64,000 bases of DNA from contig JAXMOG010000002.1 in the NCBI GenBank assembly GCA_034670065.1, forward strand, positions 62,001 through 126,000. The letters are read 5' to 3'. Positions 8,207-16,753 of this stretch are shown piece by piece. Position 1 is the stretch's first letter. Every line of letters begins with the position of its first letter. A program made the position numbers and the translations under genes. The notes below the pieces were generated by a model. It saw nothing but the letters and a program-made list of their open reading frames with translations, ran no database searches and was not told the origin of the DNA. The DNA is from Mesobacterium_A sp034670065 (GTDB lineage Bacteria > Pseudomonadota > Alphaproteobacteria > Rhodobacterales > Rhodobacteraceae).

Positions 8207-9292
8207 ATGCCCAAACATCTTCTGAGTCTTACAGCCACCCTAGCGATTGTTGCGGGTTTGGCGAGTGCCCAAGAAGTACGCGTGTACAATTGGTCAGACT
8301 ATATCGACGAAGAATTGCTGACAAAGTTCGAGGAAGAAACCGGACTGAAGCTGATTTACGATGTGTTCGACAGCAACGAAGTGCTGGAAACTAAGATGTT
8401 GGCCGGTGGTTCTGGCTATGATGTTGTGGTGCCAACCGGCACATTCTTGCAACGTCAGATCGCCGCTGGCGCCTTTCAACAGCTGGACAAATCCAAGCTG
8501 CCCAATATCGAAAATATGTGGGACGTGATCGCAGACCGCACCGCCACCTATGACGAAGGCAATGCCTACTCGATCAACTACATGTGGGGCACCACCGGGA
8601 TTGGTGTGAATACAGGTAAAGTGGCCGAAGTTTTGGGCGCGGATGCCCCCATTGATTCGCTTTCACTGGTTTTTGATCCTGCGAATATGGAAAAGCTGGC
8701 TGAATGCGGCGTTCATTTCCTGGACGCACCAACAGAGATGGTTCCCGCCGCGCTGGCCTACGCCGGCATGGACCCAGATGGCAAAGATGCCGCGTCGATG
8801 GCAAAGGCCGAGGAAGTGATGCAGGCCGTGCGCCCGTACATCCAAAAATTCCACAGTTCCGAATATATCAACGCGCTGGCCAATGGGGACATCTGTGTCG
8901 CGTTCGGTTGGTCGGGTGATATCCTTCAGGCGCGCGACCGTGCAGCCGAAGCAGAGAATGGTGTTGAGATCGCCTATAACGCGCCCAAGGAAGGCGCGCT
9001 GATGTGGTTTGACCAGATGGCGATTCCGGTTGATGCACCTAACCCCGACGGCGCCCATGTTTTCCTTAACTTCATCATGGATGCGCAGAACATGGCGGCT
9101 GCGTCAAACTACGTTTACTACGCCAACGGCAACGCGGCGTCGCAGGAGTTTCTGGAAGAGGACGTGATCGGGGACACTGCGATTTACCCTGATGCAGCCG
9201 CCCTAGAGCAGCTGTACACAGTGACGCCATTCCCGCCGAAAGAGCAGCGTGTGCTGACGCGTCTTTGGACCAAGGTCAAATCCGGCACCTGA
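8207..9292 (+). CDS. potF: Polyamine ABC transporter periplasmic binding protein, PotF-like
   Basis: A 361-residue periplasmic binding protein with a signal peptide (MPKHLLSLTATLAIVAGLASA, then QEV). The mature N terminus VRVYNWSDYIDEE carries the Ser-Asp pair that contacts putrescine in PotF. Further ligand-site equivalents are GWSGDILQARDR (Trp and Asp), WFDQMAIP (Asp) and YVYYANGNAAS (Tyr). These conserved residues favour putrescine or spermidine. TGGAG lies 6 bp before the ATG. It is the first gene of a five-gene operon and is separated from potG by a stem-loop that may keep the binding protein more abundant than the membrane parts. Confidence 0.92.
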   Translation: MPKHLLSLTATLAIVAGLASAQEVRVYNWSDYIDEELLTKFEEETGLKLIYDVFDSNEVLETKMLAGGSGYDVVVPTGTFLQRQIAAGAFQQLDKSKLPNIENMWDVIADRTATYDEGNAYSINYMWGTTGIGVNTGKVAEVLGADAPIDSLSLVFDPANMEKLAECGVHFLDAPTEMVPAALAYAGMDPDGKDAASMAKAEEVMQAVRPYIQKFHSSEYINALANGDICVAFGWSGDILQARDRAAEAENGVEIAYNAPKEGALMWFDQMAIPVDAPNPDGAHVFLNFIMDAQNMAAASNYVYYANGNAASQEFLEEDVIGDTAIYPDAAALEQLYTVTPFPPKEQRVLTRLWTKVKSGT

Positions 9293-9307
9293 TAAACTTG
9301 GTTTCCC

Positions 9308-9339
9308 GCCCGCGCCGTCTTGGCGCGGGCCTTTCTTTT
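9308..9339 (+). terminator. Intra-operon stem-loop between potF and potG (partial terminator)
   Basis: A 9-bp GC stem (GCCCGCGCC at 9308-9316 with GGCGCGGGC at 9322-9330), a 5-nt loop and CTTTCTTTT behind it. It sits 15 bp after the potF stop and 14 bp before the potG start. It probably attenuates transcription and stabilises the potF mRNA end rather than stopping the operon completely. Confidence 0.75.
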
Positions 9340-9352
9340 CTCGGAAGATTAC

Positions 9353-10747
9353 ATGGCTCAGACTGTATTTGCCCCTTGGACAGACCCGAACGAAAAACCG
9401 CTGATCCAATTCAAAGGGGTGACCAAGCGGTTCGGAGATTTCACCGCCATCGATAATCTGACGCTGGATATTTACGCCAAGGAGTTCTTTGCACTGCTGG
9501 GGCCGTCGGGCTGCGGCAAGACGACATTGATGCGTATGCTGGCCGGGTTTGAAGCGGTGACGGAAGGGTCAATCCTTTTGGCTGGTCAGGACATTGCCCC
9601 GATTCCACCCAACAAGCGCGCTGTGAACATGATGTTTCAAAGCTACGCACTGTTCCCACATCTTTCGATCTGGGAAAATATTGCATTCGGTCTGAAGCGC
9701 GAAGGTAAGTCCAAGGGCGAAATCGAAACGCGTGTCAGCGAAATGCTAAAACTGACCCGTTTGGAAAAGTTCAAAAACCGCAAACCACATCAGATTTCCG
9801 GCGGTCAGCGGCAGCGCGTCGCTCTGGCGCGGTCACTGGCCAAAGCGCCCAAGCTCTTGCTTTTGGATGAACCCCTTGGCGCGCTGGATAAGAAGCTGCG
9901 CCAAGAAACGCAGTTCGAGCTGATGGATATTCAGGAAAAAACCGGCACAACTTTCGTAATCGTCACACATGACCAGGAAGAGGCAATGACGGTCGCCAGC
10001 CGGGTTGCGGTGATGGATGAGGGCCGCATCGTTCAAGTGGCCACGCCAGAGGTGATCTACGAAGCGCCGAATTCCCGGTACGTGGCCGATTTCATCGGTG
10101 ATGTGAATTTGCTGGAAGGTACAGCCAAAGCGCGCCCTGAAGCCACAAAACCACAGCCGGAACCCAAGCCGGAACCGACAGTCGAACCAGAGCCCGCCCC
10201 CGCACCTGCGCCCGTTCCGCAGCCGGTGGCAAAGGCGGACCGGGTGCCGCAACCCAACGCACTGGGTGAATGGCTGCATGACAAGTTGTTTTCCCCAATT
10301 CTTGGGCCTCGACCAGAACCGTTGAAAAGCCTTCCGCCGCCTGAACCCACGGCGGAACCGGTCATTCAACCCGCTCTAACGCCCACTCAAAAACCTATTG
10401 AGATTTTGCCTGGTGGGATAGAGATTTCATGGGCTGAAGGTCAGCCCGGCCTGATTGCGGCCAATGGCGATAGGTCGCTTGATGGCAAAACAGTTGCATT
10501 GGCGCTGCGGCCCGAGAAGATGCGCATTTCCATCGAAAAGCCAAATGCGCCAAACATGTTGAAGGGTAAGGTGATCGACATTGCCTACCTGGGTAACGTG
10601 TCCACGTACCATGTTGAACTGGCTGACGGCACGATGATCAAGGCGCAAATGGCCAATACCCGGCGTATCGCGCGCCGGGAAATCACGTGGGAAGATACTG
10701 TTTGGGTTTCCTTTTCGGAAACCGCTGGCGTTGTGTTGGAGGCATAG
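9353..10747 (+). CDS. potG: Polyamine ABC transporter ATP-binding protein, PotG-like, with a proline-rich insert
   Basis: A 464-residue ATPase that powers the importer. Walker A is GPSGCGKTT (50-58), the signature ISGGQRQ (148-154), Walker B LLLLDEP, and the switch His lies in VTHDQEE. The nucleotide domain ends near residue 250 (VADFIGDVNLLEG). The usual TOBE domain appears only after about residue 380 (ALRPEKMRIS). Between them, residues about 259-350 are rich in Pro, Glu and Ala. PotG proteins are normally about 375 residues, so the insert explains the extra length. GGAAG precedes the ATG at 9353; an upstream in-frame start would overlap the hairpin. Confidence 0.92.
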   Translation: MAQTVFAPWTDPNEKPLIQFKGVTKRFGDFTAIDNLTLDIYAKEFFALLGPSGCGKTTLMRMLAGFEAVTEGSILLAGQDIAPIPPNKRAVNMMFQSYALFPHLSIWENIAFGLKREGKSKGEIETRVSEMLKLTRLEKFKNRKPHQISGGQRQRVALARSLAKAPKLLLLDEPLGALDKKLRQETQFELMDIQEKTGTTFVIVTHDQEEAMTVASRVAVMDEGRIVQVATPEVIYEAPNSRYVADFIGDVNLLEGTAKARPEATKPQPEPKPEPTVEPEPAPAPAPVPQPVAKADRVPQPNALGEWLHDKLFSPILGPRPEPLKSLPPPEPTAEPVIQPALTPTQKPIEILPGGIEISWAEGQPGLIAANGDRSLDGKTVALALRPEKMRISIEKPNAPNMLKGKVIDIAYLGNVSTYHVELADGTMIKAQMANTRRIARREITWEDTVWVSFSETAGVVLEA

Positions 10748-10750
10748 GGG

Positions 10751-11641
10751 ATGCGCCGATTTACACTGATCGCTATTCCCTACATTTGGCTTTTATGCCT
10801 GTTTCTGATCCCGTTTCTGATCGTTCTGAAGATCTCTTTGTCAGACATTGCCTTGGCGCGCCCGCCCTACACGCCGCAACTGGATTTTTCGGCAGGTTGG
10901 GAAGGCTTCAAAGCGTTCTTTGGTGGGTTGGATTTTGAGAACTACGTCTTTCTGACAACCGATGATTTGTACTGGAAGGCTTACCTCAGCTCGCTGAAAA
11001 TCGCGATGGTGTCTACTGTCGTGACCTTGTTGGTGGGGTATCCGATTGCTTACAGCATGGCGCGTGCCGCACCTGAATGGCGGCCCACGTTGCTGATGCT
11101 GGTCATTCTGCCGTTTTGGACATCTTTCTTGATCCGCGTTTACGCTTGGATGGGGATCCTGTCGAGCGAAGGTGTTCTGAACCAGTTCCTTTTGGCTTTG
11201 GGGATAATTTCAGAGCCGCTAACAATTTTGAACACCAATTGGGCGGTCTATATCGGCATCGTTTACACCTACCTGCCGTTCATGATTTTGCCGGTTTATT
11301 CTGCACTGGAAAAAATGGACGGGTCTTTGCTGGAAGCGGCAGAAGATCTTGGTTGCTCGCAAATCTCGGCTTTTTGGCTGGTGACCGTTCCACTGTCTAA
11401 GAATGGCATTATCGCGGGGTGTTTTCTGGTGTTCATCCCCGCCATCGGCGAATTTGTTATTCCTTCGCTGTTGGGTGGATCACGCACGCTGATGATCGGC
11501 AAGATTCTGTGGGAGGAATTCTTCTCCAACCGCGATTGGCCGGTTGCCTCTGCGGTCGCCATTATCCTGCTCTTGATCCTGATCATTCCGATCATCCTGT
11601 TCCAGCGCAATGAACAAAAAGCGCGGGAGGCAGAAGGATGA
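10751..11641 (+). CDS. potH: Polyamine ABC transporter permease, PotH-like
   Basis: A 296-residue inner-membrane permease with about six hydrophobic segments, beginning FTLIAIPYIWLLCLFLIPFLIVLKISL. The EAA coupling loop is visible as LEAAEDLGCSQISAFWLVTVPLSKNGI, which contacts the ATPase. It starts 3 bp after the potG stop and its own stop overlaps the next gene by 4 bp, indicating translational coupling. It pairs with PotI to form the membrane channel. Confidence 0.92.
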   Translation: MRRFTLIAIPYIWLLCLFLIPFLIVLKISLSDIALARPPYTPQLDFSAGWEGFKAFFGGLDFENYVFLTTDDLYWKAYLSSLKIAMVSTVVTLLVGYPIAYSMARAAPEWRPTLLMLVILPFWTSFLIRVYAWMGILSSEGVLNQFLLALGIISEPLTILNTNWAVYIGIVYTYLPFMILPVYSALEKMDGSLLEAAEDLGCSQISAFWLVTVPLSKNGIIAGCFLVFIPAIGEFVIPSLLGGSRTLMIGKILWEEFFSNRDWPVASAVAIILLLILIIPIILFQRNEQKAREAEG

Positions 11642-12459
11642 GACGTTTCACTTGGTTCAATGTCACGTCGCTGACTTTGGGGTTTGCCTTTTTGTACCTG
11701 CCCATGGTCATTCTGGTGATCTACAGCTTCAACGAAAGCCGTCTGGTAACGGTTTGGGCTGGCTTTTCGACCAAATGGTACGGCGAGTTGCTCCATAACG
11801 AAGAGTTTCTGGATGCGGCTTGGGTCACGCTGAAAGTCGCCTTCCTGTCGTCTACACTTGCGACGATCTTTGGCACGATGGCTGCCTATGTATTGGTACG
11901 GGCAGGGCGGTTTTCCGGGCGAACCTTGTTTTCCGGTATGATCTACGCTCCGCTTGTCATGCCAGAGGTGATCACCGGTCTTAGCCTGTTGTTGCTGTTC
12001 ATTGGGATAGGTCTGGATCGCGGCGTGTTTACCATTGTCTTGGCGCATACGACATTTGCGATGTGCTATGTCTCGGTTGTTGTATCGTCGCGCCTTGCCA
12101 GTTTTGACCGATCCCTGGAAGAAGCTGCGCTGGATTTGGGCTGTTCCGCCTTTGATGCGTTCCGCCTTGTGACACTGCCGATTATCGCGCCGGCGGTGAT
12201 TTCTGGCTGGTTACTGGCTTTCACTTTGTCGCTGGATGATCTGGTCATCGCCAGCTTTACCACGGGCCCATCCGCCACAACGTTGCCTATCAAGATCTTC
12301 TCGGCCGTGCGCCTTGGCGTCAGCCCGGAAATCAATGCGCTGTCGACGTTGATGATTGCCATTGTAACAATCGGAGTGGTGACAGCATCATTGATATCCA
12401 AACGTGCAGCCGTGGCCCAAGCAAGGGATGAGCAGAGCGCAGCACGTGCAGAGCCATGA
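11638..12459 (+). CDS. potI: Polyamine ABC transporter permease, PotI-like
   Basis: A 273-residue permease with about six membrane segments (FAFLYLPMVILVIYSFNES near the N terminus). Its EAA loop LEEAALDLGCSAFDAFRLVTLPII resembles that of PotH. It overlaps potH by ATGA, and its stop overlaps the oxidoreductase start by ATGA, so the three are coupled. The short C-terminal tail after the last helix (SKRAAVAQARDEQSAARAEP) is charged and likely cytosolic. Confidence 0.92.
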   Translation: MRRFTWFNVTSLTLGFAFLYLPMVILVIYSFNESRLVTVWAGFSTKWYGELLHNEEFLDAAWVTLKVAFLSSTLATIFGTMAAYVLVRAGRFSGRTLFSGMIYAPLVMPEVITGLSLLLLFIGIGLDRGVFTIVLAHTTFAMCYVSVVVSSRLASFDRSLEEAALDLGCSAFDAFRLVTLPIIAPAVISGWLLAFTLSLDDLVIASFTTGPSATTLPIKIFSAVRLGVSPEINALSTLMIAIVTIGVVTASLISKRAAVAQARDEQSAARAEP

Positions 12460-13778
12460 AACGTATTTATGAAGATGCGGCCTATGCGCCGTTGAAAGGG
12501 TGTTGGTGGTCCGACACCGTGCCCAATCTCGATTGGCCCGTTTTGACGGGGGATAAGCGCACAGATGTCGCCATTATCGGCGGAGGGTTCACTGGCCTGA
12601 GTGCCGCGCTTCATCTGGCACAAGACGGTGTAGATGTGACCGTGTTAGAGGCCGAAACTCCCGCGTTTGGTGCCTCTGGGCGCAATGGGGGGTTTTGCTG
12701 TCTGGGCGGGGCCATGGCCCCGCGGAAGCATTTGTTGCGGGTCTTTGGGCCAGAGGGTTTGGCAGAATGGCGCAATGCAGAGCTGGCAGCGGTGAATACT
12801 GTCGGCGATTTGGTCGATGCGCACTCAATGGACGTGGATCGCCACTCTGACGGGGAAACGGTTTTGGCGCATTCGCCCAAGGCGATGGCTGCGTTGCGAG
12901 CGTTACAAACTGAAATCACAGCCGACTACGGGCTTTCACCCAAATTATATGAGCAGTCTGAACTGGCCAGCCAAGGTTTGTCGGGCCCATTTCATGGCGC
13001 GATGACCAATCCGGTGGGGTTTGCGCTGAACCCGCAGAAGTATCACAGGGGGTTGGCACAAGCAGCGACCAAGGCTGGTGCAACGCTTCACGCGCATACA
13101 GCAGTGCATGGGCTGGGGCGAAGCAAAGGTGTTTGGCGTCTGCGTACCCATCAGGGCACGGTCACGGCGGATCAGGTCATTATCGCAACCAACGGCTATT
13201 CGTCCGAAAGTGTGCCGCAATGGCTGCGGGCGCGGTATTTGCCGGTACAATCCAGCGTGTTGGTAACACGCCCTTTGACGCAGACCGAGCTGGAAACCCA
13301 GGGCTGGACCAGCGATCAGATGGCTTATGACAGTCGGATGTTGCTGCACTACTTCCGCAAACTGCCCGATAATCGGTTCTTATTTGGTGCGCGCGGTGGG
13401 CTGCGCGCCACACCATCCGCCGAAGCAAAGACCATGCGGGCCTTGGTTGCCGATTTTCACGCCATGTTCCCGGCTTGGCGCGACGTGGATATCACCCACC
13501 GTTGGCAAGGATTGGTATGCCTTATGCCGGATTTGACACCGTTCTGTGGCCCTGTTCCAAAGCAACCCGGTGTTTTTGCTGGCTTGGGTTACCACGGAAA
13601 CGGTGTGGCAATGTCCAGCTATACGGGCGTGATTCTGGCCGATCTGGCGCAGGGTCGCAGCCCGCGTGTTCCGCATCCGATTGTGATGAGAAAAATCCCA
13701 AAACGCATGGCATTGGGTCGCTATCGTCGATTGGCGCTTGGGCTTACCTACGCGATTGCGTCTTTGGTGGACCGATAA
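12456..13778 (+). CDS. puuB: FAD-dependent amine oxidoreductase, gamma-glutamylputrescine oxidase-like (DAO family)
   Basis: A 440-residue flavoprotein. The N terminus YEDAAYAPLKGCWWSDT is typical of the PuuB/OrdL group. The FAD-binding dinucleotide motif is VAIIGGGFTGLSAALHLAQDG, and ASGRNGGFC is the following flavin-contact loop. The C-terminal ATNGYSS and FAGLGYHGNGVAMSSYTG strands complete the FAD site. Translational coupling to potI indicates it oxidises the imported amine or its glutamylated form. No gamma-glutamylputrescine synthetase (puuA) is in the window, so free polyamine oxidation remains possible. It is the last gene of the operon. Confidence 0.85.
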   Translation: MKRIYEDAAYAPLKGCWWSDTVPNLDWPVLTGDKRTDVAIIGGGFTGLSAALHLAQDGVDVTVLEAETPAFGASGRNGGFCCLGGAMAPRKHLLRVFGPEGLAEWRNAELAAVNTVGDLVDAHSMDVDRHSDGETVLAHSPKAMAALRALQTEITADYGLSPKLYEQSELASQGLSGPFHGAMTNPVGFALNPQKYHRGLAQAATKAGATLHAHTAVHGLGRSKGVWRLRTHQGTVTADQVIIATNGYSSESVPQWLRARYLPVQSSVLVTRPLTQTELETQGWTSDQMAYDSRMLLHYFRKLPDNRFLFGARGGLRATPSAEAKTMRALVADFHAMFPAWRDVDITHRWQGLVCLMPDLTPFCGPVPKQPGVFAGLGYHGNGVAMSSYTGVILADLAQGRSPRVPHPIVMRKIPKRMALGRYRRLALGLTYAIASLVDR

Positions 13779-13805
13779 CGAAACCGTGTTTCAGGGGTGT
13801 TGAAA

Positions 13806-13828
13806 TTTCCGACAAAAATAGTCGGAAA
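13806..13828. promoter_or_regulatory. Perfect inverted repeat between the amine oxidase gene and the iron-type binding protein
   Basis: TTTCCGAC (13806-13813) and GTCGGAAA (13821-13828) are perfect complements separated by the A/T-rich AAAAATA. No T-run follows on the plus strand, which argues against a simple terminator. The position, about 70-90 bp before the futA-like start, suits a repressor operator or the end of the upstream operon. No known iron-box consensus is claimed. Confidence 0.45.
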
Positions 13829-13896
13829 GGCTTGCGCTTGTTCTCAACTATGCTATCCGATAAAAAAACTCAGGCATTTTTGAAGGAGATTCCCAA

Positions 13897-14910
13897 ATGC
13901 GCCGCACTTCCTTGGCCGTGATTGCCGCCCTTGTCGCTTGCCCCGTTGCGGCGTCCGCAGAAGGCTATGTGAACCTGTATTCGTCGCGTCACTACGACAC
14001 TGACGAAGCGCTGTATGCCGAATTTGAAGAACAGACCGGAATCACCATCAACCGGATCGAAGGTAAAGCGGATGAGTTGATGGCGCGTATGCAAGCCGAA
14101 GGCCGTAACTCTCCGGCGGATGTTTTTCTGACGGTCGATACATCGCGTTTGGCCCGTGCCAAGGGGTTGGGCCTGCTGCAATCTGTTGACAGCCCCACTC
14201 TGGAAGAGAAAATCCCGGCCAATTTGCAAGACGCAGATAACCAGTGGTTTGGCTTTTCACAGCGGTCGCGCATCTTCTTCTATGACAAGATCGATGTTCA
14301 AGATGTGCCGCAATCGTATCTGGACCTGGCCGATCCTGCCTATGAAGGTATGGTTTGCGCGCGGTCTTCGACCAACACCTATAACCAGACACTGCTGGCC
14401 GCGATCATTGAAAACCACGGGTCTGAGGCTGCGTTGGATTGGGCCAAAGGTGTGGTCAACAACTTCGCACGGGCACCGCAGGGCGGTGATACCGATCAGC
14501 TGCGTGGCTTGATTTCAGGTGAATGTGAAATTGCAGTGTCTAACACCTACTACTTTGCTCGTGCCTTGCGGACCGAAGTGGATGGCGTCAGCGCAGCGAT
14601 TGACACCATTGGTTGGGTCTTTCCATCTCAGGATGCTGAAGGCGCGCATATGAACTTGTCGGGCGCGGGCGTTGCGGTCAATTCACCGAACCGTGAAAAT
14701 GCGATCAAGTTTCTGGAGTACATGACCAGCGAAGGCGCACAGGTCTATTTCTCTGCCGGAAATGATGAATTCCCCGCCGTTCCCGGTACGCCTTTGGCAG
14801 AGTCTGTTCAGGCGCTGGGTGATTTCAAGGCTGATGATGTCAACCTGTCCGCGGTCGCTGAAAACCTGCCCGAAGCGCAGCGCATTTTTAACGAAGCTGG
14901 CTGGAAGTAA
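13897..14910 (+). CDS. futA: Fe(III) ABC transporter substrate-binding protein, FutA/FbpA-like
   Basis: A 337-residue periplasmic binding protein. Signal peptide MRRTSLAVIAALVACPVAASA is followed by EGYVNLYSSRHYDTDEALY, the typical start of ferric-binding proteins. The paired tyrosines in SNTYYFAR match the iron-ligand Tyr pair of that family. AAGGAG lies a few bases before the ATG. No permease or ATPase gene is adjacent: amine transport lies upstream, and a terminator followed by imuB on the opposite strand lies downstream. It must therefore serve a transporter encoded elsewhere. Ferric iron is the likely ligand, judging by the tyrosines. Confidence 0.88.
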   Translation: MRRTSLAVIAALVACPVAASAEGYVNLYSSRHYDTDEALYAEFEEQTGITINRIEGKADELMARMQAEGRNSPADVFLTVDTSRLARAKGLGLLQSVDSPTLEEKIPANLQDADNQWFGFSQRSRIFFYDKIDVQDVPQSYLDLADPAYEGMVCARSSTNTYNQTLLAAIIENHGSEAALDWAKGVVNNFARAPQGGDTDQLRGLISGECEIAVSNTYYFARALRTEVDGVSAAIDTIGWVFPSQDAEGAHMNLSGAGVAVNSPNRENAIKFLEYMTSEGAQVYFSAGNDEFPAVPGTPLAESVQALGDFKADDVNLSAVAENLPEAQRIFNEAGWK

Positions 14911-14934
14911 GTCTTATACTCACGGTTCGACCAT

Positions 14935-14960
14935 AAAGGGGGGCTTTGGCCCCCTTTTTC
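14935..14960. terminator. Terminator shared by the futA-like gene and imuB
   Basis: GGGGGC (14939-14944), loop TTTG, GCCCCC (14949-14954), flanked by AAAG on the left and TTTTT on the right. Because both flanks are suitable it can act on either strand. It lies between the futA stop (14910) and the imuB stop (14968). Confidence 0.88.
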
Positions 14961-14967
14961 GTGCGGT

Positions 14968-16623
14968 TTAGGCAAATGCCCCATGGCAGAACCATCCGGG
15001 GGACATGTCTGCGCCATGGGCGTAATAGAGCCATAACCGGTCACCTCGATCCGTTTCCACGCGCCAATAATCGCGTGGCCCGGTTCGCCATGCCGGATCA
15101 TCCAGCCACCATTCTGGCAGAATACGTTCAGGCCCGGCGGCAGACTGCAGTGCAAAGTCGCGCCCCCGCCAGCGGAAATGACCGGGCAGGCGGGGTGTAT
15201 CCGGTGCGGCGACGGGCTCTGGCGGCCACAGCAGCAGCGGGCGCGGAACCGGCGATTTTGGCCAATCTGTAACAGGGTCTGACCACGCAGCAGCCAGAGT
15301 CAGGGCAGATTTCTCGGGCAGGTGGCTTTGCCCCGGATGACGACGGGTGATCGCTTCCATTCCCAGCCGGGCGCCCAGCCGCCCTATCAGGTCGTCAATG
15401 GTATTGGCATCCGACAGGCGCTGACGCACCGCGATCCCTGCTTGCAAATGCCCCGTTGTGGTGCGCGCATGTTGGGGTTCGTGCTGCAGCACCTCCAAGC
15501 GCAGCATGTCTATGCCGAAGCCTGCGTCTATCTCGGACAGTTTCATGCACAGCAACGGGCGGATGCGATCAGGGTCATAGGATGCGCGGGCCAGACTGAC
15601 GGTGATCCATTGCATTGTACCATCGCTGCGATAAGCCTCCAGCCGCAGGGTGCGTGCGCCGCGCATTTTGTCTTTCAGCCGGGCACACAGCCGTGGCAGC
15701 ACGCGGTCCAATGCGGCGATCATGTCGTCTTCCAGCCCTATGGGATCCGGCAGGTTCATGCGGACGGCAAACCGATCTGGCGGCGCGGATGGGCTGATGG
15801 GTTCAGGCGCGCTGCCAAGGGCCTGATCCAGCCGATGTACCAGCCCTTTGCCAAACCGGCGCGCCAATGCCGCACGGGGTTGGCCGATCAGATCACCGAT
15901 CCGACGCAAACCCAAACGCGATAGCTGGGCGGCGGTGTTCTGATCCAGACGAAGGGCGGCAATGGGCAAGGGGGACAGGGCCCCATGCGCCTGCCCCGGC
16001 GGCGCGATCCGTGTGGTATCCGCAGCGGCGGCGGTGGTCAGCGGCGCGGACCCGCCGCGCTCCCAGTGGCGCCGCTTGCCTGCGCGGGACCGTGTGGCGC
16101 GGGCCTCTTGGTCGATGGCATCTCCGGTTCGGTGCCCTTGTGCCTGTGCATTGCCATAACGGGCCAGCGCCCAAGCTGCGCCCAACGTATCAGCAATGCC
16201 CAGACGCACGGTCAGCCCCAGCCGGGCACAGTCATCCTCGATCTGAGATAAGAGGGCAGGTTCCCCGCCAAACAGATGGGCGCACCCCGTTAGGTCTACG
16301 ATCAGCCCATCCGGCGCTTCTTGTGAAATCCACGGAGAAAACTGCCCCGCCCAGCGGTGGAGAACCCCAAGAAAGGCCGATTCTGCGTGTGGATTACGCA
16401 GTCGGGTATTCAGTGTGCCGCACATGGCATGGGCATCCCGGACAGACTGACCGGGGGTCAGACCGGCCTCTGATGCTAAGACTGACAAAGACGATAAAAC
16501 CTGTGCATTGCCCTCTTGCGCCACAACGGCAAAAGGCGCGGCCGCCAGCAACGGGTCACGGCGGATTAGGCGCTCGGCACCGATACGTGGAAACCAGATG
16601 GATAGAATTCGGCGGTTGGGCAT
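14968..16623 (-). CDS. imuB: ImuB, catalytically inactive Y-family polymerase-like mutasome subunit
   Basis: A 551-residue protein of the DinB/UmuC-related ImuB family. The start NRRILSIWFPRIGAERLIRR replaces the acidic catalytic motif of true Y-family polymerases, and the family motif IVDLTGCAHLFGGE is present. The end, WRGRDFALQSAAGPERILPEWWLDD to ADMSPGWFCHGAFA, is the usual ImuB C-terminal region. ImuB links the error-prone polymerase DnaE2 to the beta clamp during damage-induced mutagenesis. It is preceded by a consensus LexA box 20 bp before the ATG, so it is the first gene of an SOS transcript. The partner imuA is not adjacent, and dnaE2 lies about 11.5 kb further along the same strand. 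Confidence 0.92.
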   Translation of the reverse strand: MPNRRILSIWFPRIGAERLIRRDPLLAAAPFAVVAQEGNAQVLSSLSVLASEAGLTPGQSVRDAHAMCGTLNTRLRNPHAESAFLGVLHRWAGQFSPWISQEAPDGLIVDLTGCAHLFGGEPALLSQIEDDCARLGLTVRLGIADTLGAAWALARYGNAQAQGHRTGDAIDQEARATRSRAGKRRHWERGGSAPLTTAAAADTTRIAPPGQAHGALSPLPIAALRLDQNTAAQLSRLGLRRIGDLIGQPRAALARRFGKGLVHRLDQALGSAPEPISPSAPPDRFAVRMNLPDPIGLEDDMIAALDRVLPRLCARLKDKMRGARTLRLEAYRSDGTMQWITVSLARASYDPDRIRPLLCMKLSEIDAGFGIDMLRLEVLQHEPQHARTTTGHLQAGIAVRQRLSDANTIDDLIGRLGARLGMEAITRRHPGQSHLPEKSALTLAAAWSDPVTDWPKSPVPRPLLLWPPEPVAAPDTPRLPGHFRWRGRDFALQSAAGPERILPEWWLDDPAWRTGPRDYWRVETDRGDRLWLYYAHGADMSPGWFCHGAFA

Positions 16624-16642
16624 TTGGGCAGCAATGCAGTTT

Positions 16643-16657
16643 GTTCCTGATTTGTTC
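16643..16657 (-). promoter_or_regulatory. LexA (SOS) box of imuB
   Basis: The plus strand reads GTTC-CTGATTT-GTTC, a perfect match to the alphaproteobacterial SOS consensus GTTC-N7-GTTC. It ends 34 bp and begins 20 bp upstream of the imuB ATG, where it would block the promoter. It is the only perfect copy noticed in the intergenic regions of this window. Confidence 0.85.
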
Positions 16658-16753
16658 TATTATGGAACACTGCTGCGTCATGTCTACCCAGAGTCACTCA
16701 AGCTTAAGCGATTCCGTGTCCTGCCGGTTGGGGCAGGACTGAAAATGAAGGGC

